Assembly: GCF_014204895.1 (NCBI RefSeq) | Contig: NZ_JACHMF010000001.1 | Span: 5,704,001 to 5,768,000, forward strand | From: Paractinoplanes abujensis | Lineage (GTDB): Bacteria > Actinomycetota > Actinomycetes > Mycobacteriales > Micromonosporaceae | Direction: 5' to 3' | Length of the DNA stretch: 64,000 bases | Shown here: piece after piece, positions 17,701-24,894 of the stretch | Numbering within the stretch: the first letter of the stretch is position 1 | How the letters are laid out: each line of letters starts with the position of its first letter | Position numbers and translations under genes: made by a program | The notes under the pieces: model-generated | What the model was told of the DNA's origin: nothing | What the model saw: only the letters and a program-made list of their open reading frames with translations | The model's database searches: none

Positions 17701-17894
17701 CCATGCGCGGCGTCGGCCAGGAGAACCTGCACGGGATTCGGGAAGCACTGGATCTGTACGAGAACATCCGGAACACGATTGCCGGAATCCTCGACGTGCT
17801 CGGTGACATGAACACGCTGACGCCCGACATGCACCGTGGCAAGGACTTCGACCACCTGCATCGGGCGCTGCGGACGCGGCTAGACGTCGATTAG
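14763..17894 (+). CDS. LRR-Roc-COR-TIR protein (bacterial Roco GTPase with TIR effector)
   Basis: 1043 residues from a GTG. Leucine-rich repeats are visible at about 75-105 and, more regularly, 194-320 (LRSLDLSFNRMTDLPTALSQ). A Roc GTPase follows: P-loop GEAGAGKTS at 371-379 and switch II WDFGGQE with D433. A COR-like region spans about 550-840 and contains an unusual CxCxxC cluster (C788, C790, C793). The C-terminus (861-1000) is a TIR domain opening EVFVSYKWGGEAEA. E933 in CMFEL is at the position of the catalytic glutamate of NAD-cleaving TIR enzymes. Roco proteins are GTP-regulated dimers and TIR domains of immune proteins degrade NAD+. A plausible reading is a sensor-switch-executioner single-gene defence protein. 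The 5' half is less GC-rich than its surroundings. It overlaps the convergent exonuclease gene by 15 bases. Confidence 0.9.
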   Translation: MTPWWHSPNASDGIFGFWSEADLQAVDEGRSDSLALGLLLALAEIHGVPKTVSHLSQVRVLTSDEIAMPDRQPIAIPDWLGELPHLTQVDARGYSPTSLPVELPVRWGLDADSVLRFARGIDAASLEAVDISEDTSAAALHHLLAFAEGGELALSSLEVGQVVWGDRPDHEQQLSHWEHVPWLEANIDRLLAALPGLRKLSFFGCPLRRVPEPVRAMSGLTDLTLGGLWPESWPDWIFDLRSLRSLDLSFNRMTDLPTALSQARSLTSLNIQGNDFTRIPDVVWDLSSLIELIVRRCPLEEISSQILRLDNLARLVFAYDDQQHHDSIPDTLVVPPPEVARQGLEAIKSYWLQEKQAGVDYLAEAKLLIIGEAGAGKTSLTKKILDPTYRLDAAEDSTEGIDVRAWQFPSAIRVRDHDGERLLQRDFRVNVWDFGGQEIYHATHQFFLTKRSVYVLVCDERKEDTDFQYWLDVVNLLSGGSPLIIVQNRKQGRAQALNVASLRQAYGNLCGTVSLNLADNDGLEEAVGRIRKEVESLPHIGTSLPKTWRDVRVALEADERDYISDEEFFRICRANGFTRDDDIRQLGGFLHDLGICLFFQDDPLLRKTVILKPEWGTSAVYRVLDDDRVIDNLGVFGPGDLPRIWHERTFAGMHAELVQLMVKFALCFPVEHRYVAPQLLSPEQPEHDWDDTGNLVLRYEYDVMPKGIVRRLIVALHDLIDGSLVWRTGVVLTHESGRAEIIEEYHRRRLRIRLMGDDPRVLLAMINRELGLIHRSFPEIRFAKLRPCHCDVCRASAEPAMFTIGELEDFAHTGDRIQCRVSRALLDPVPMLAELSTDPVRRTAALTVGRPAPPPVRETPEVFVSYKWGGEAEAIVDDVQARLTELDVTVVRDKTEMSYRDSIRDFMRRIGAGKAVVVVLDKAYLESENCMFELTTIAARPEFADRVFPIVMADAEIFQPLSRLKYVAYWERRKAELEEAMRGVGQENLHGIREALDLYENIRNTIAGILDVLGDMNTLTPDMHRGKDFDHLHRALRTRLDVD

Positions 17895-18455
17895 CGGGTG
17901 GCCGAGTTCGCGCAGGTGGCGGAGTGTCTCGGCGATCGAGTGGCAGTCGGCCAGAGCGTTGTGCTCGCGGTCCACTGTGGTGGTCAGGCCGGCGGCGTGG
18001 GACAGCCGGCCCGCCGATTCGCCGCGGGTGGCCGGGAGCAGCCGGTTCACGTACGGGCGGATGTTGAGGAACGGGGGCAGGCCGCGCTGGGGGGTCTGAT
18101 CGTCGGGGATCTGCAGCACGAGGTTTTCGCCGACCACGACCATGTCGTTGCCGTACGAGAGAACGTAGTTGTTGTCGCAAAAATCGATGAACTCGTCGAG
18201 GGCCGTGAGGAACGGGACGCCGTGGGTGTCGACGTCGGCCTGGCTGATGCCGGTGAGCTGCTGGAAGAACGGTGACAGCCGCGGATTGCGGGCCGGGCGG
18301 ACCAGCCGGTCGAACTCACCCTCGACGGCCAGCGTCGACGCGTCGAGCCGCAACGCACCGATCTGCACGATTTCGCGGAACTCGCCGGGGCCCGACCAGC
18401 CGCGATCCTGCGCACCGTCCCAGGTGGTGAACTCCAGATCAAAGACGATGATCAC
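17880..18455 (-). CDS. DEDDh-type 3'-5' exonuclease (DnaQ-like)
   Basis: 191 residues. Exo I is VFDLEFTTWD near the N-terminus (Asp and Glu of the first DED site). A central acidic residue lies in the FIDFCDN region, and Exo III is DREHNALADCHSIAETLRHL near the C-terminus, with the H-x4-D spacing of DEDDh enzymes. The QIGALRLD strand is typical of the RNase T/DnaQ fold. Stand-alone proteins of this type act in RNA processing or DNA repair; the specific substrate is unknown. It is convergent with the Roco-TIR gene, overlapping by 15 bases. That is a positional link only and does not prove a functional one. Confidence 0.85.
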   Translation of the reverse strand: MIIVFDLEFTTWDGAQDRGWSGPGEFREIVQIGALRLDASTLAVEGEFDRLVRPARNPRLSPFFQQLTGISQADVDTHGVPFLTALDEFIDFCDNNYVLSYGNDMVVVGENLVLQIPDDQTPQRGLPPFLNIRPYVNRLLPATRGESAGRLSHAAGLTTTVDREHNALADCHSIAETLRHLRELGHPLIDV

Positions 18456-18476
18456 ACCGACGACGCTACTGGATCT

Positions 18477-19253
18477 TCAGCCCAGGCACCTTCGGACCGC
18501 CGCCGCGTACGCGGGATCATTGGTGGCCTCGCCGACCGCCTGGAATCTCGCGCCCGCGAAACCCCAGCCGCCGCGGGCCCCCGTCGAGGCTGCCACACGG
18601 TAGAGGGTCCGGCCGTCGACGCAGCCCAGCGCGGGCACCACCTGCACCTGCCCGGTGGCGCCGCCACAGGTGCCGTTGAACGCTTTCGCGATCGGCTGCC
18701 CGTTGCGGAAGACCTGGGCGCACCGCTCGGGTGCGGCCGCCTGCTCGGCCGGCGCCGGCTCCGCGGCCTTGACCGGCAGGAACACGCCCTGGTCGGCGCA
18801 GGCGGACTCGAGCCCGAGCACCTGCGTGGTCAACGGCTGCACGTAGAGCAGCGTGGCCTTGTCGTCCTCGAGCTGCGACATGCGCCAGGCGATGTCCATC
18901 ACTTTGGTGCCGTGGTCGCGGATGTCGTCGTGCCGCGAATCGGCGAACACCTGCCGGGCGCGGCGATATTCGTCCTCGGTCATCGTCTTGGCCTGGGCCG
19001 GGTCGGGCCGGAAGGTCGTGGACCCGCCCCGCATCGCCTCGCAGGCTTCCACGCCCGGGTCTTTGAGGAGCATTCCCCGGTCGTACGCGGTCCAGACGCC
19101 CCCGCCCAGCACGAGCACGGCCAGCCCGAGCACCGCGTACGGCCAACGCGGCGCGCCTTTACCGGGCGGCCCGTCGTTGCCGTGCGGCGCGCCATTGCCG
19201 TACGTGTTGGCTTTGTCTGCTGCGCCGGGCGGCGGCGCGCCACCGTCGTTCAT
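18477..19253 (-). CDS. Membrane-anchored extracytoplasmic protein of unknown function
   Basis: 258 residues from the ATG at 19251-19253. A cytoplasmic Gly/Pro/Asn-rich tail of about 38 residues precedes one transmembrane helix (YAVLGLAVLVLGGGVWTAY). An extracytoplasmic domain of about 190 residues then has five cysteines, including CEAMRGG, CADQG, CAQVF, CGGATG and CVDG, with a sixth near the end (RRCLG), so three disulphides are possible. No catalytic motif is recognised. It sits 21 bases after the start of the exonuclease gene, on the same strand, and may be co-transcribed with it. Confidence 0.7.
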   Translation of the reverse strand: MNDGGAPPPGAADKANTYGNGAPHGNDGPPGKGAPRWPYAVLGLAVLVLGGGVWTAYDRGMLLKDPGVEACEAMRGGSTTFRPDPAQAKTMTEDEYRRARQVFADSRHDDIRDHGTKVMDIAWRMSQLEDDKATLLYVQPLTTQVLGLESACADQGVFLPVKAAEPAPAEQAAAPERCAQVFRNGQPIAKAFNGTCGGATGQVQVVPALGCVDGRTLYRVAASTGARGGWGFAGARFQAVGEATNDPAYAAAVRRCLG

Positions 19254-19346
19254 CGTTGCCCCTACCGCCCAAAGCGCCGGAATTCGGCCGCACGGACACT
19301 CAACGACACTTTTCGACGCCACGCAGTGGGCCGTTCAGCGGACCCC

Positions 19347-20558
19347 CTACCCCCAACTCTGAGGAGCCGATCCGCCCGACCCTGTCTTGCAGTCCGCATC
19401 CGCGGCGGGCGAGGCCGGTGGCCGCAGCCGGCTGCACACGGCGGCGACTGGGATGGCCAGCACGGCGAGGGCCACACCGGCCGCCACGGCCGCGGAGACG
19501 CCGACGGCACCGACCGCCACCCCACCGGCCAACGACCCGAGCGCGATGCCCACATTGGCCGCCGAAGCGGGCAGCGACTGGGCGAACGAGCCGCCCGGAC
19601 CGGCCAGGCTGACCACCCGATACTGCAGGGACGGCGCCATGCCCATGGCGAACAGGCCCGACGCCAGCACGGCGGCCCCGGCCACGAACGCGACCGCGCC
19701 GAACACGAACAACGTCAGCAGCGAGATCGCGAGACCCACTGTCCCCACGACGAGGGCACGACCGGCGTTCGTGTCGGCGAAGCGACCGCCGCCGAACGAG
19801 CCGGCCGCGGTGGCCACCCCGTACGCCAGCAGGAACACGCTGACCGCGCCACCCGACACACCGGTGACGGTGGCCAGGAACGGAACGATGTAGGTCAGTG
19901 CCGCGTAGACCGACGCGAACGCGAGTACGGTCAGCGCCAGCACGGCCAGCACCGGCGGCGCGAACGCGTGCCTGACCTGCGCCTCGGCCCCGCCGGCGCC
20001 CGGCACGGACGGCACCAGCAGCAGCGTGGCGACCAGAGCGGCGACCGCGAGGACGGCCGCGGCGGCGAACGAGCCCCGCCAGCCCAGCGTCTGCCCGGCG
20101 AGCGTGCCCAGCGGCACCCCCAGCGCCCCCGACACCGTCGTGCCCGAGATGACCACGGCCATCGCCCGCCCCGCGCGGGCGGCCGGAACCACCGCACCAC
20201 CCACGGCGAACGCCGCGGCGATGTAGGCACCTTGGAGGGTGCCGGTGACCGTCCGCGCCACCAGCATCAGTGCAGTGCTCGTGGTCACGATCGCGAGCAG
20301 GGTGGTCAGGGCGAACAACGCGAGCGCGGCCGCCAGTATCAGGCGCCGGTCCAGCCGCACGGTCAGCGCGGTGAGCACCGGCCCCCCGATGGCCAGGCCC
20401 AACGCGTACGCCGTCACCAGCGCGCCGGCCGCCTGAACGGAGACACGCAGGTCGGCGGCCATCAGGTCGAGCACCCCGACGACGAGCAACTCGGTGCTGC
20501 CCATCACGAACATGCCGCCGAACAGCGTGGCCAGAGTCAGGTCGGCCCGGGTACGCAC
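19347..20558 (-). CDS. MFS efflux transporter (AraJ/Cmx-like, 12 helices)
   Basis: 403 residues, twelve hydrophobic segments. It has a drug-efflux type pattern: GSTELLVVGVLDLMAADLRV in helix 1, a GPVLTALTVRLDRR loop (motif A) and a VISGTTVSGALGVPLGTLAG motif-C-like region in helix 5. This places it among DHA1 exporters related to chloramphenicol- and arabinose-type efflux proteins. The substrate is unknown. The promoter region 20559-20640 contains a perfect double inverted operator (see 20578-20622), so the gene is probably repressed until a ligand is sensed. No cognate regulator gene lies next to it. Confidence 0.88.
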   Translation of the reverse strand: MRTRADLTLATLFGGMFVMGSTELLVVGVLDLMAADLRVSVQAAGALVTAYALGLAIGGPVLTALTVRLDRRLILAAALALFALTTLLAIVTTSTALMLVARTVTGTLQGAYIAAAFAVGGAVVPAARAGRAMAVVISGTTVSGALGVPLGTLAGQTLGWRGSFAAAAVLAVAALVATLLLVPSVPGAGGAEAQVRHAFAPPVLAVLALTVLAFASVYAALTYIVPFLATVTGVSGGAVSVFLLAYGVATAAGSFGGGRFADTNAGRALVVGTVGLAISLLTLFVFGAVAFVAGAAVLASGLFAMGMAPSLQYRVVSLAGPGGSFAQSLPASAANVGIALGSLAGGVAVGAVGVSAAVAAGVALAVLAIPVAAVCSRLRPPASPAADADCKTGSGGSAPQSWG

Positions 20559-20577
20559 AGGGCAGCCTCCTCAAGTA

Positions 20578-20622
20578 GCAACCATCGGGTTGCCACTCAA
20601 GTTAAAGCAACCCGATGGTTGC
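20578..20622. promoter_or_regulatory. Perfect 16-bp inverted operator pair upstream of the MFS gene
   Basis: GCAACCATCGGGTTGC (20578-20593) and its exact reverse complement GCAACCCGATGGTTGC (20607-20622) flank a 13-base spacer. Each arm is itself a near-palindrome with GCAACC/GGTTGC ends, so this is two operator half-dyads about 29 bp apart. That spacing is near three helical turns and fits cooperative binding by TetR-, MarR- or HTH-type dimers. It is 20-64 bases upstream of the exporter start. Confidence 0.75.
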
Positions 20623-20813
20623 GTCAACGCGCGCCGCGTCGGCGCTTTCCGCGGTCAGGAAGCGGCGGACCGTCCCCCCGTCGGGCTCAGGGAGTTCGCG
20701 GCAGGCCCGGTCGACACCGCGCGTGGCGGCGGCCGGCGGTGTCGTGGACGCGTTCGACGTGGCCCGCAGGCGGGGTTTCACGTCACCGCGTCACGACGAC
20801 GCGACGAATCGGC

Positions 20814-21500
20814 TCAGTAGTGGCCGTTGTTCTGGAAGTACTGCCAGGCGCCGCACGGGGTGTCGTAGCGGCCCTTCACGTAGCCCAGGCCCCACTTGAT
20901 CTGGGTGGCCGGGTTGGTCTTCCAGTCGGCGCCGGCCGAGGCCATCTTGCGGCCGGGCAGGGCCTGCGGAATGCCGTAGGCGCCGGAGCTCTTGTTCTCG
21001 GCTTTGTAGTTCCAGCCGCTCTCGTGTTTCCACAGTTTGTCGAGGCAGGGGAACTCGGCGATGGGGAAGCCCTTCTCCAGCATCAGCGCGCAGCCGATCT
21101 CGCGGCTTCCGGAGTATTCGTTGCACGAGGAGGGAATCGGGCCGTCGTACGGGACGGGGCCCTTCGCCTCTTCCTTCTTCCGCTCCTCCTCGGCCTTCTT
21201 GTCGGCCGCCACCTTCTGCTCGAGTTTGTGGGCCCGGCCGGCGGCGGCCTTGGCGGCGGTCGCGGCCTTGGCGGCGGCGGCGCCCTCGGCCTCACGCTGC
21301 CACGCGCGCGCGGCTGCGGCCTGGCTCTGGTGCTGCTTGAGCAGCCGCAAGTCGAGGTCGGCCTGGGTTGCGTCCACAAAGGCCGTCCGGGTGGGCTCGG
21401 CCTGCCAGTCCCGGCCCAGGTAGACGCCGCCGATGAGGCCCGCCACCAGCAGTCCGACCGACACAGCGCGTACCGACATCCGGCTCCAGAGCCGATTCAC
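20814..21500 (-). CDS. Secreted lytic transglycosylase-like (SLT fold) protein with coiled coil
   Basis: 228 residues from the GTG at 21498-21500, preceded by AAAGGGG. The N-terminus has a signal or anchor helix (VSVGLLVAGLIGGVYLG). Next is an Ala/Lys/Glu-rich coiled coil (about 55-130), then a C-terminal SLT-type domain: KLWKHESGWNYKAENKSSGA with the catalytic-type Glu in HESGW, YGIPQALPG, and NPATQIKWGLGYVKGRY. The domain is like actinobacterial peptidoglycan lytic transglycosylases. It probably cleaves glycan strands outside the membrane. It stands alone, divergent from the VOC gene. Confidence 0.85.
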   Translation of the reverse strand: MNRLWSRMSVRAVSVGLLVAGLIGGVYLGRDWQAEPTRTAFVDATQADLDLRLLKQHQSQAAAARAWQREAEGAAAAKAATAAKAAAGRAHKLEQKVAADKKAEEERKKEEAKGPVPYDGPIPSSCNEYSGSREIGCALMLEKGFPIAEFPCLDKLWKHESGWNYKAENKSSGAYGIPQALPGRKMASAGADWKTNPATQIKWGLGYVKGRYDTPCGAWQYFQNNGHY

Positions 21501-21600
21501 GAGTGCCCCTTTCGTCGAGCGCGAGCAATACCCTGGCGTACGACGAGCGGGAAGGCAACAGCGGTCAGAAAATGACCGCAGGAGCGGCGATGATCGACCC

Positions 21601-22080
21601 ATGAATATTCCTGAGGGTAAGCACTCGGTCACTCCTTACGTGGCGGCCAAGGGCGCCGAGCGGTTTCTCGCTTTCGTGGAGACGACCTTCGCGACCGCGC
21701 CCGCGCAGAGAGTCTTCAATCCGGACGGCACAATCGGTCACTCCGAGATCACTATCGGCAATTCGGTGGTGATGGCGTTCGATGCGGCACCGCACTGGCC
21801 GGACATGCCGGCATTGCTGTGCGTCTATGTGGATGATGCCGACGCGACGTTCGCGCGGGCGATCGCGGCCGGCGCCGAGGTGGTGACCCCGATCTTCACC
21901 TCGCGCATCGTCGGGGATCGCGCCGGCCGCCTGCGTGACCCGCTCGGCAATCTCTGGTGGGTGCAGACCCACCTCGCGCAGCCCGACCTCGGCGCCTTCG
22001 AGGATCCCGAGGAGCTGCGGATCATGCAGGAGGCTCAGCGCTCCTTCGCCGACGAGATGGACCGGCGCGCGAACGTGTAG
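21601..22080 (+). CDS. VOC/PhnB-like glyoxalase-fold protein
   Basis: 159 residues from the ATG at 21601. It has two beta-alpha-beta-beta-beta units as in the PhnB/glyoxalase superfamily: VTPYVAAKGAERFLAFVETT at the N-terminus, HSEITIGNSVVMAFD, then VYVDDADATFARAIAAGAEV and DRAGRLRDPLGNLWWVQTH. The family includes metal-dependent enzymes and binding proteins; no specific reaction can be given. The last 46 bases overlap the convergent membrane protein gene, an unusually long overlap. Confidence 0.86.
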   Translation: MNIPEGKHSVTPYVAAKGAERFLAFVETTFATAPAQRVFNPDGTIGHSEITIGNSVVMAFDAAPHWPDMPALLCVYVDDADATFARAIAAGAEVVTPIFTSRIVGDRAGRLRDPLGNLWWVQTHLAQPDLGAFEDPEELRIMQEAQRSFADEMDRRANV

Positions 22081-22580
22081 CTGAACGCGACGAACCCGTC
22101 GACGACCAGCACGATCGTCCACACCCACATGACGCCCCACAGTCCCGCGGTCCGGCTCAGGTCGCCGACGAGCAGAGCGAAAAGACCCAGGATCAAACCC
22201 GCGGTCCCGTACGCGAGAAGGTGGCGCAGCCACATGCGGCGCTCATGAGCGGCCCGCTCACGGCCCGCCTTCGGGAGCTTGACCGGGGCCGGCCCGCCCG
22301 CGAACCGGTGCGCGAAACGCCGATCGGCCCAGCTCAGCATGCGATGACCGAACGCGACCGACACGCCCAGGTAGGCGGCGGCGAGCCCGTGGGCCAACGC
22401 GGCCTCGCCGCCGCGCCGCAGGTCGATCACTGCGAACGCCAGCAGCGCCAGGTCGACCAGCGGCACCGACACCAGCAGGACCGCGCTCAGCCGGCGCGCC
22501 TTGAGCAGGTAGCGCGCGGCCAGCCCGCCGACGAGCAGAACCCAGAACCCGATCTCGCACGCGACGATCGCGACGATCAT
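22035..22580 (-). CDS. Four- to five-helix membrane protein of unknown function
   Basis: 181 residues. Hydrophobic segments are seen at about 2-25 (IVAIVACEIGFWVLLVGGLA), 33-53, 62-78, 120-138 and 146-168, with a basic cytoplasmic-looking loop between (RRFAHRFAGGPAPVKLPKAGR). There is no recognised family. It diverges from the TetR regulator at 22647 across a 66-bp gap containing two ACAC-type dyads. It is therefore a likely target of that repressor. Confidence 0.75.
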   Translation of the reverse strand: MIVAIVACEIGFWVLLVGGLAARYLLKARRLSAVLLVSVPLVDLALLAFAVIDLRRGGEAALAHGLAAAYLGVSVAFGHRMLSWADRRFAHRFAGGPAPVKLPKAGRERAAHERRMWLRHLLAYGTAGLILGLFALLVGDLSRTAGLWGVMWVWTIVLVVDGFVAFSYTFARRSISSAKER

Positions 22581-22598
22581 GACTGCCTCCCCGTTTTA

Positions 22599-22633
22599 AC
22601 ACATCCGTGTCATAACCTTTGTAACACGAGTGT
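22599..22633. promoter_or_regulatory. Probable TetR operator between divergent membrane protein and TetR genes
   Basis: Two small dyads, ACACATCCGTGT (22599-22610) and ACACGAGTGT (22624-22633), lie in the 66-bp divergent promoter. TAACAC occurs in both. The layout suits a TetR dimer pair controlling both genes. No experimental support is available from sequence alone. Confidence 0.5.
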
Positions 22634-22646
22634 GCGAGAATCAGGT

Positions 22647-23213
22647 GTGCCAAAAATCGTCGATCACACCGCACGTCGCCAGGAGCTGGCCGCCGCGGTC
22701 GGACGGGTCATCGCGCGCGACGGGGTGGCCGACGTGTCGATCCGCTCGGTCGCCGCCGAATCGGGCTGGTCCTCGGGCGCGCTGCGGCACTACTTCAAGA
22801 CCCGCGGTGAACTCCTGGCCTTCGCCTGCGAACAGGTCATCGACCAGGTCACCGAGCGCGTCGAGCGGAAACAACTGCCCGACGACGTATGGGAAGCGGT
22901 CATGGCTGTCCTGCTGGAGACCATCCCCGTGGACGAGGCGCGCAAGGCCGAGGCGGAGATCGCGTTTTCGTTCCTCGCGCTCGGGCTCGGCGATCCGGCG
23001 CTGGCCGCGGTGCAGAAAAGGCACTTCGCCCAGATGTACGACCTGTGCCGGCAGCTGGCCCACTATCTGACACCCGACGGGGACGCCGAGGCGACCGCGC
23101 GCCGGCTGCACGCGGTGGTCGACGGGCTGACTGTGCACGTGTTGGCCGGTCACCTCACGGCGGAGGAAATGCAGCGGCGGCTCGGCGACTACCTCGACGA
23201 GGTCATGGCTTGA
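22647..23213 (+). CDS. TetR-family transcriptional regulator
   Basis: 188 residues from the GTG at 22647; an in-frame GTG five codons earlier is possible. The N-terminal HTH is clear: ARRQELAAAVGRVIARDGVA, VSIRSVAAESGWSSGALRHY, FKTRGELLAFACEQV. The C-terminal ligand-binding region resembles BetI-type TetR proteins (VIDQVTERVE, VDGLTVHVLAGHLTAEEMQR). It probably represses itself and the divergent membrane protein. It ends inside the start of the convergent methyltransferase gene (11-base overlap). Confidence 0.9.
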   Translation: MPKIVDHTARRQELAAAVGRVIARDGVADVSIRSVAAESGWSSGALRHYFKTRGELLAFACEQVIDQVTERVERKQLPDDVWEAVMAVLLETIPVDEARKAEAEIAFSFLALGLGDPALAAVQKRHFAQMYDLCRQLAHYLTPDGDAEATARRLHAVVDGLTVHVLAGHLTAEEMQRRLGDYLDEVMA

Positions 23214-23934
23214 CCCACGTAGCGATGATCTTGCCGCTCTCATTCGTGAACGGGGTGCGCTCCCACGAATCCCAGCGGTGCTCCGGACGCAACCCGGCCA
23301 TCCGCGCCATCAGATCCATCTCGGCCGGCCACAGATAGCGGAACGGCACCGACGCGAAATCGCCGCGGCCGTCCTCGTGCAACGTCACATAGTTGGAGGC
23401 CATGCGCTGCGTGGCCACCTCGTAACTGTCGAAGCCCCAGTGCCCCGGCGTGACGGTGAACGGCACCACCGTCTGGCCCGCCGGAAGCTTGCGCAGCTCG
23501 GGGATCATGACCTCGACCAGGAACCGGCCGCCCGGGCGCAGATGCGCGGCGGCGTTGGCGAAACACTCGACCTGCGCGTCCTGCGTAGTCACGTTCATGA
23601 TCGTGTTGAAGACGAGGTAGACCAGGCCGAACTCGCCCTCGACCCGCGTCGTCGTGAAGTCGCCGATCGTGGCCTCGACGGCGGGACTCTTCGCCTGCAG
23701 GCGGGCCACCATCGCCCGGGACAGGTCGATGCCCCGCACGGTGACGCCCCGCTCGGCCAGCGGGACCGCGACACGCCCGGTCCCGACGGCGAACTCGAGC
23801 GCGCTGCCCCCTTCGACCAGATCAGCCAGGACGTCGGCGGTGCGGGCGATCACCACCGGGTCGAACTCGGCACCGGCCGCGTCGTCATACGTCCGGGCTA
23901 CTGCTTCGCCGAAGTAACCGTCGGGATCGTCCAT
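23203..23934 (-). CDS. Class I SAM-dependent methyltransferase
   Basis: 243 residues from the ATG at 23932-23934. Motif I is LEFAVGTGRVAVPLAERG with the acidic residue at the end of strand 2 (VRGIDLSRAMV). Motif II lies around FGLVYLVFNTIMNVTTQDAQ and motif III is LRPGGRFLVEVMIP. The start DDPDGYFGEAVARTYDD is common in actinobacterial members of this group. Substrate unknown. Upstream in-frame codons exist but lack good composition. It converges with the TetR gene. Confidence 0.88.
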   Translation of the reverse strand: MDDPDGYFGEAVARTYDDAAGAEFDPVVIARTADVLADLVEGGSALEFAVGTGRVAVPLAERGVTVRGIDLSRAMVARLQAKSPAVEATIGDFTTTRVEGEFGLVYLVFNTIMNVTTQDAQVECFANAAAHLRPGGRFLVEVMIPELRKLPAGQTVVPFTVTPGHWGFDSYEVATQRMASNYVTLHEDGRGDFASVPFRYLWPAEMDLMARMAGLRPEHRWDSWERTPFTNESGKIIATWVKP

Positions 23935-23992
23935 GGCCCGGACGCTATCGGGACCCCCCGACACTTTCGAGCGCTTTTCCCGGCGAGCCCGC

Positions 23993-24790
23993 TCAGGGCA
24001 GCTCGATCGGCAGCTTGAGGCCGTCCAGGGCCGATCCGCACGGACACGTGCGCTCACGCGGCAGCCGGGTCACCGCCTCCAGCAGCACGCCGCGCAGCCG
24101 GTCCGTGTTCTCGCCGAACACCCGGAAGACCTCCTCGTGGGTGACCCCGTGCTCGCCCTCCACCCCCGCGTCGAGGTCGGTGACCAGGGCGATCGAGGTG
24201 TAACAAAGGCCCAGCTCGCGGGCCAGCACCGCCTCGGGATGACCGGTCATGTTGACGATCGTGCCGCCGATCGCCGTGAACCAGCGCGACTCGGCCCGGG
24301 TCGAGAAACGCGGACCCTCGACCACCACCATCGTGCCGCCGTCGACCGGGGCCACCGGCTCGGCCGCGGCCAGCACGACACGCCGGCCGTCCGGGCAGTA
24401 CGGGTCGGCGAAATTCACGTGCACGGCGCCGGAGTCGTAGAACGTCTGCGGCCGCCCGCTCGTCCGGTCGATCAGCTGGTCGGGCACCACGAACGTGCCC
24501 GGCCCGAGCTCAGGGCGCAGACCACCGACCGCGCAGGGGGCGACGATCTGCCGAACACCCAGCGAGCGCAGCGCCCAGAGATTGGCCCGGTACGGAATCT
24601 TGTGCGGCGGGAAGCGATGATCTCGCCCGTGCCGCGGCAGGAACGCCACCCGGCGGTCACCCACCCGGGCGACAGTGATCGGATCTGAGGGCGCACCGTA
24701 GGGCGTGGACACCACGTGCTCGGAGGCGCCGTCCAGGAGGGCGTAGAGCCCCGATCCGCCGATGACACCGATCTCGGCCGCTGGGTTCAT
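23993..24790 (-). CDS. mtnP: S-methyl-5'-thioadenosine phosphorylase (PNP family)
   Basis: 265 residues. It has the trimeric nucleoside phosphorylase signature: IGVIGGSGLYALLD, FLPRHGRDHRFPPHKIPYRA (phosphate- and ribose-binding), GPRFSTRAES, and NMTGHPEAVLARELGL near the ribose-contact Met. TDLDAG carries the Asp expected for 6-aminopurine specificity, consistent with MTA rather than inosine or guanosine. The C-terminal CPCGSALDG adds a CxC. The enzyme converts 5'-methylthioadenosine and phosphate to adenine and methylthioribose-1-phosphate in methionine salvage. No other salvage genes adjoin it. Confidence 0.9.
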   Translation of the reverse strand: MNPAAEIGVIGGSGLYALLDGASEHVVSTPYGAPSDPITVARVGDRRVAFLPRHGRDHRFPPHKIPYRANLWALRSLGVRQIVAPCAVGGLRPELGPGTFVVPDQLIDRTSGRPQTFYDSGAVHVNFADPYCPDGRRVVLAAAEPVAPVDGGTMVVVEGPRFSTRAESRWFTAIGGTIVNMTGHPEAVLARELGLCYTSIALVTDLDAGVEGEHGVTHEEVFRVFGENTDRLRGVLLEAVTRLPRERTCPCGSALDGLKLPIELP

Positions 24791-24894
24791 GGGCAGACCT
24801 TATCGGGGGCCGGAATCTCGGGCTAATGTGCCAAGCATGGCGTTGCTGGGGACGGCGTATGTATAGCGAGGGTCAGCGGATCGGAGGCCGGTCG

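Noticed and set aside
14763..19253. A multi-gene defence island around the Roco-TIR gene
   Set aside because: The neighbours are a two-component set, a DnaQ-like exonuclease and a membrane protein; none is a recognised defence gene, so only the Roco-TIR gene itself is proposed.
20730..20780. Similarity of GGCGGTGTCGTGGA and GCCCGCAGGCG to 26846-26880, as if a second dispersed repeat
   Set aside because: Only two short matching blocks with different spacing; within chance for GC-rich DNA.
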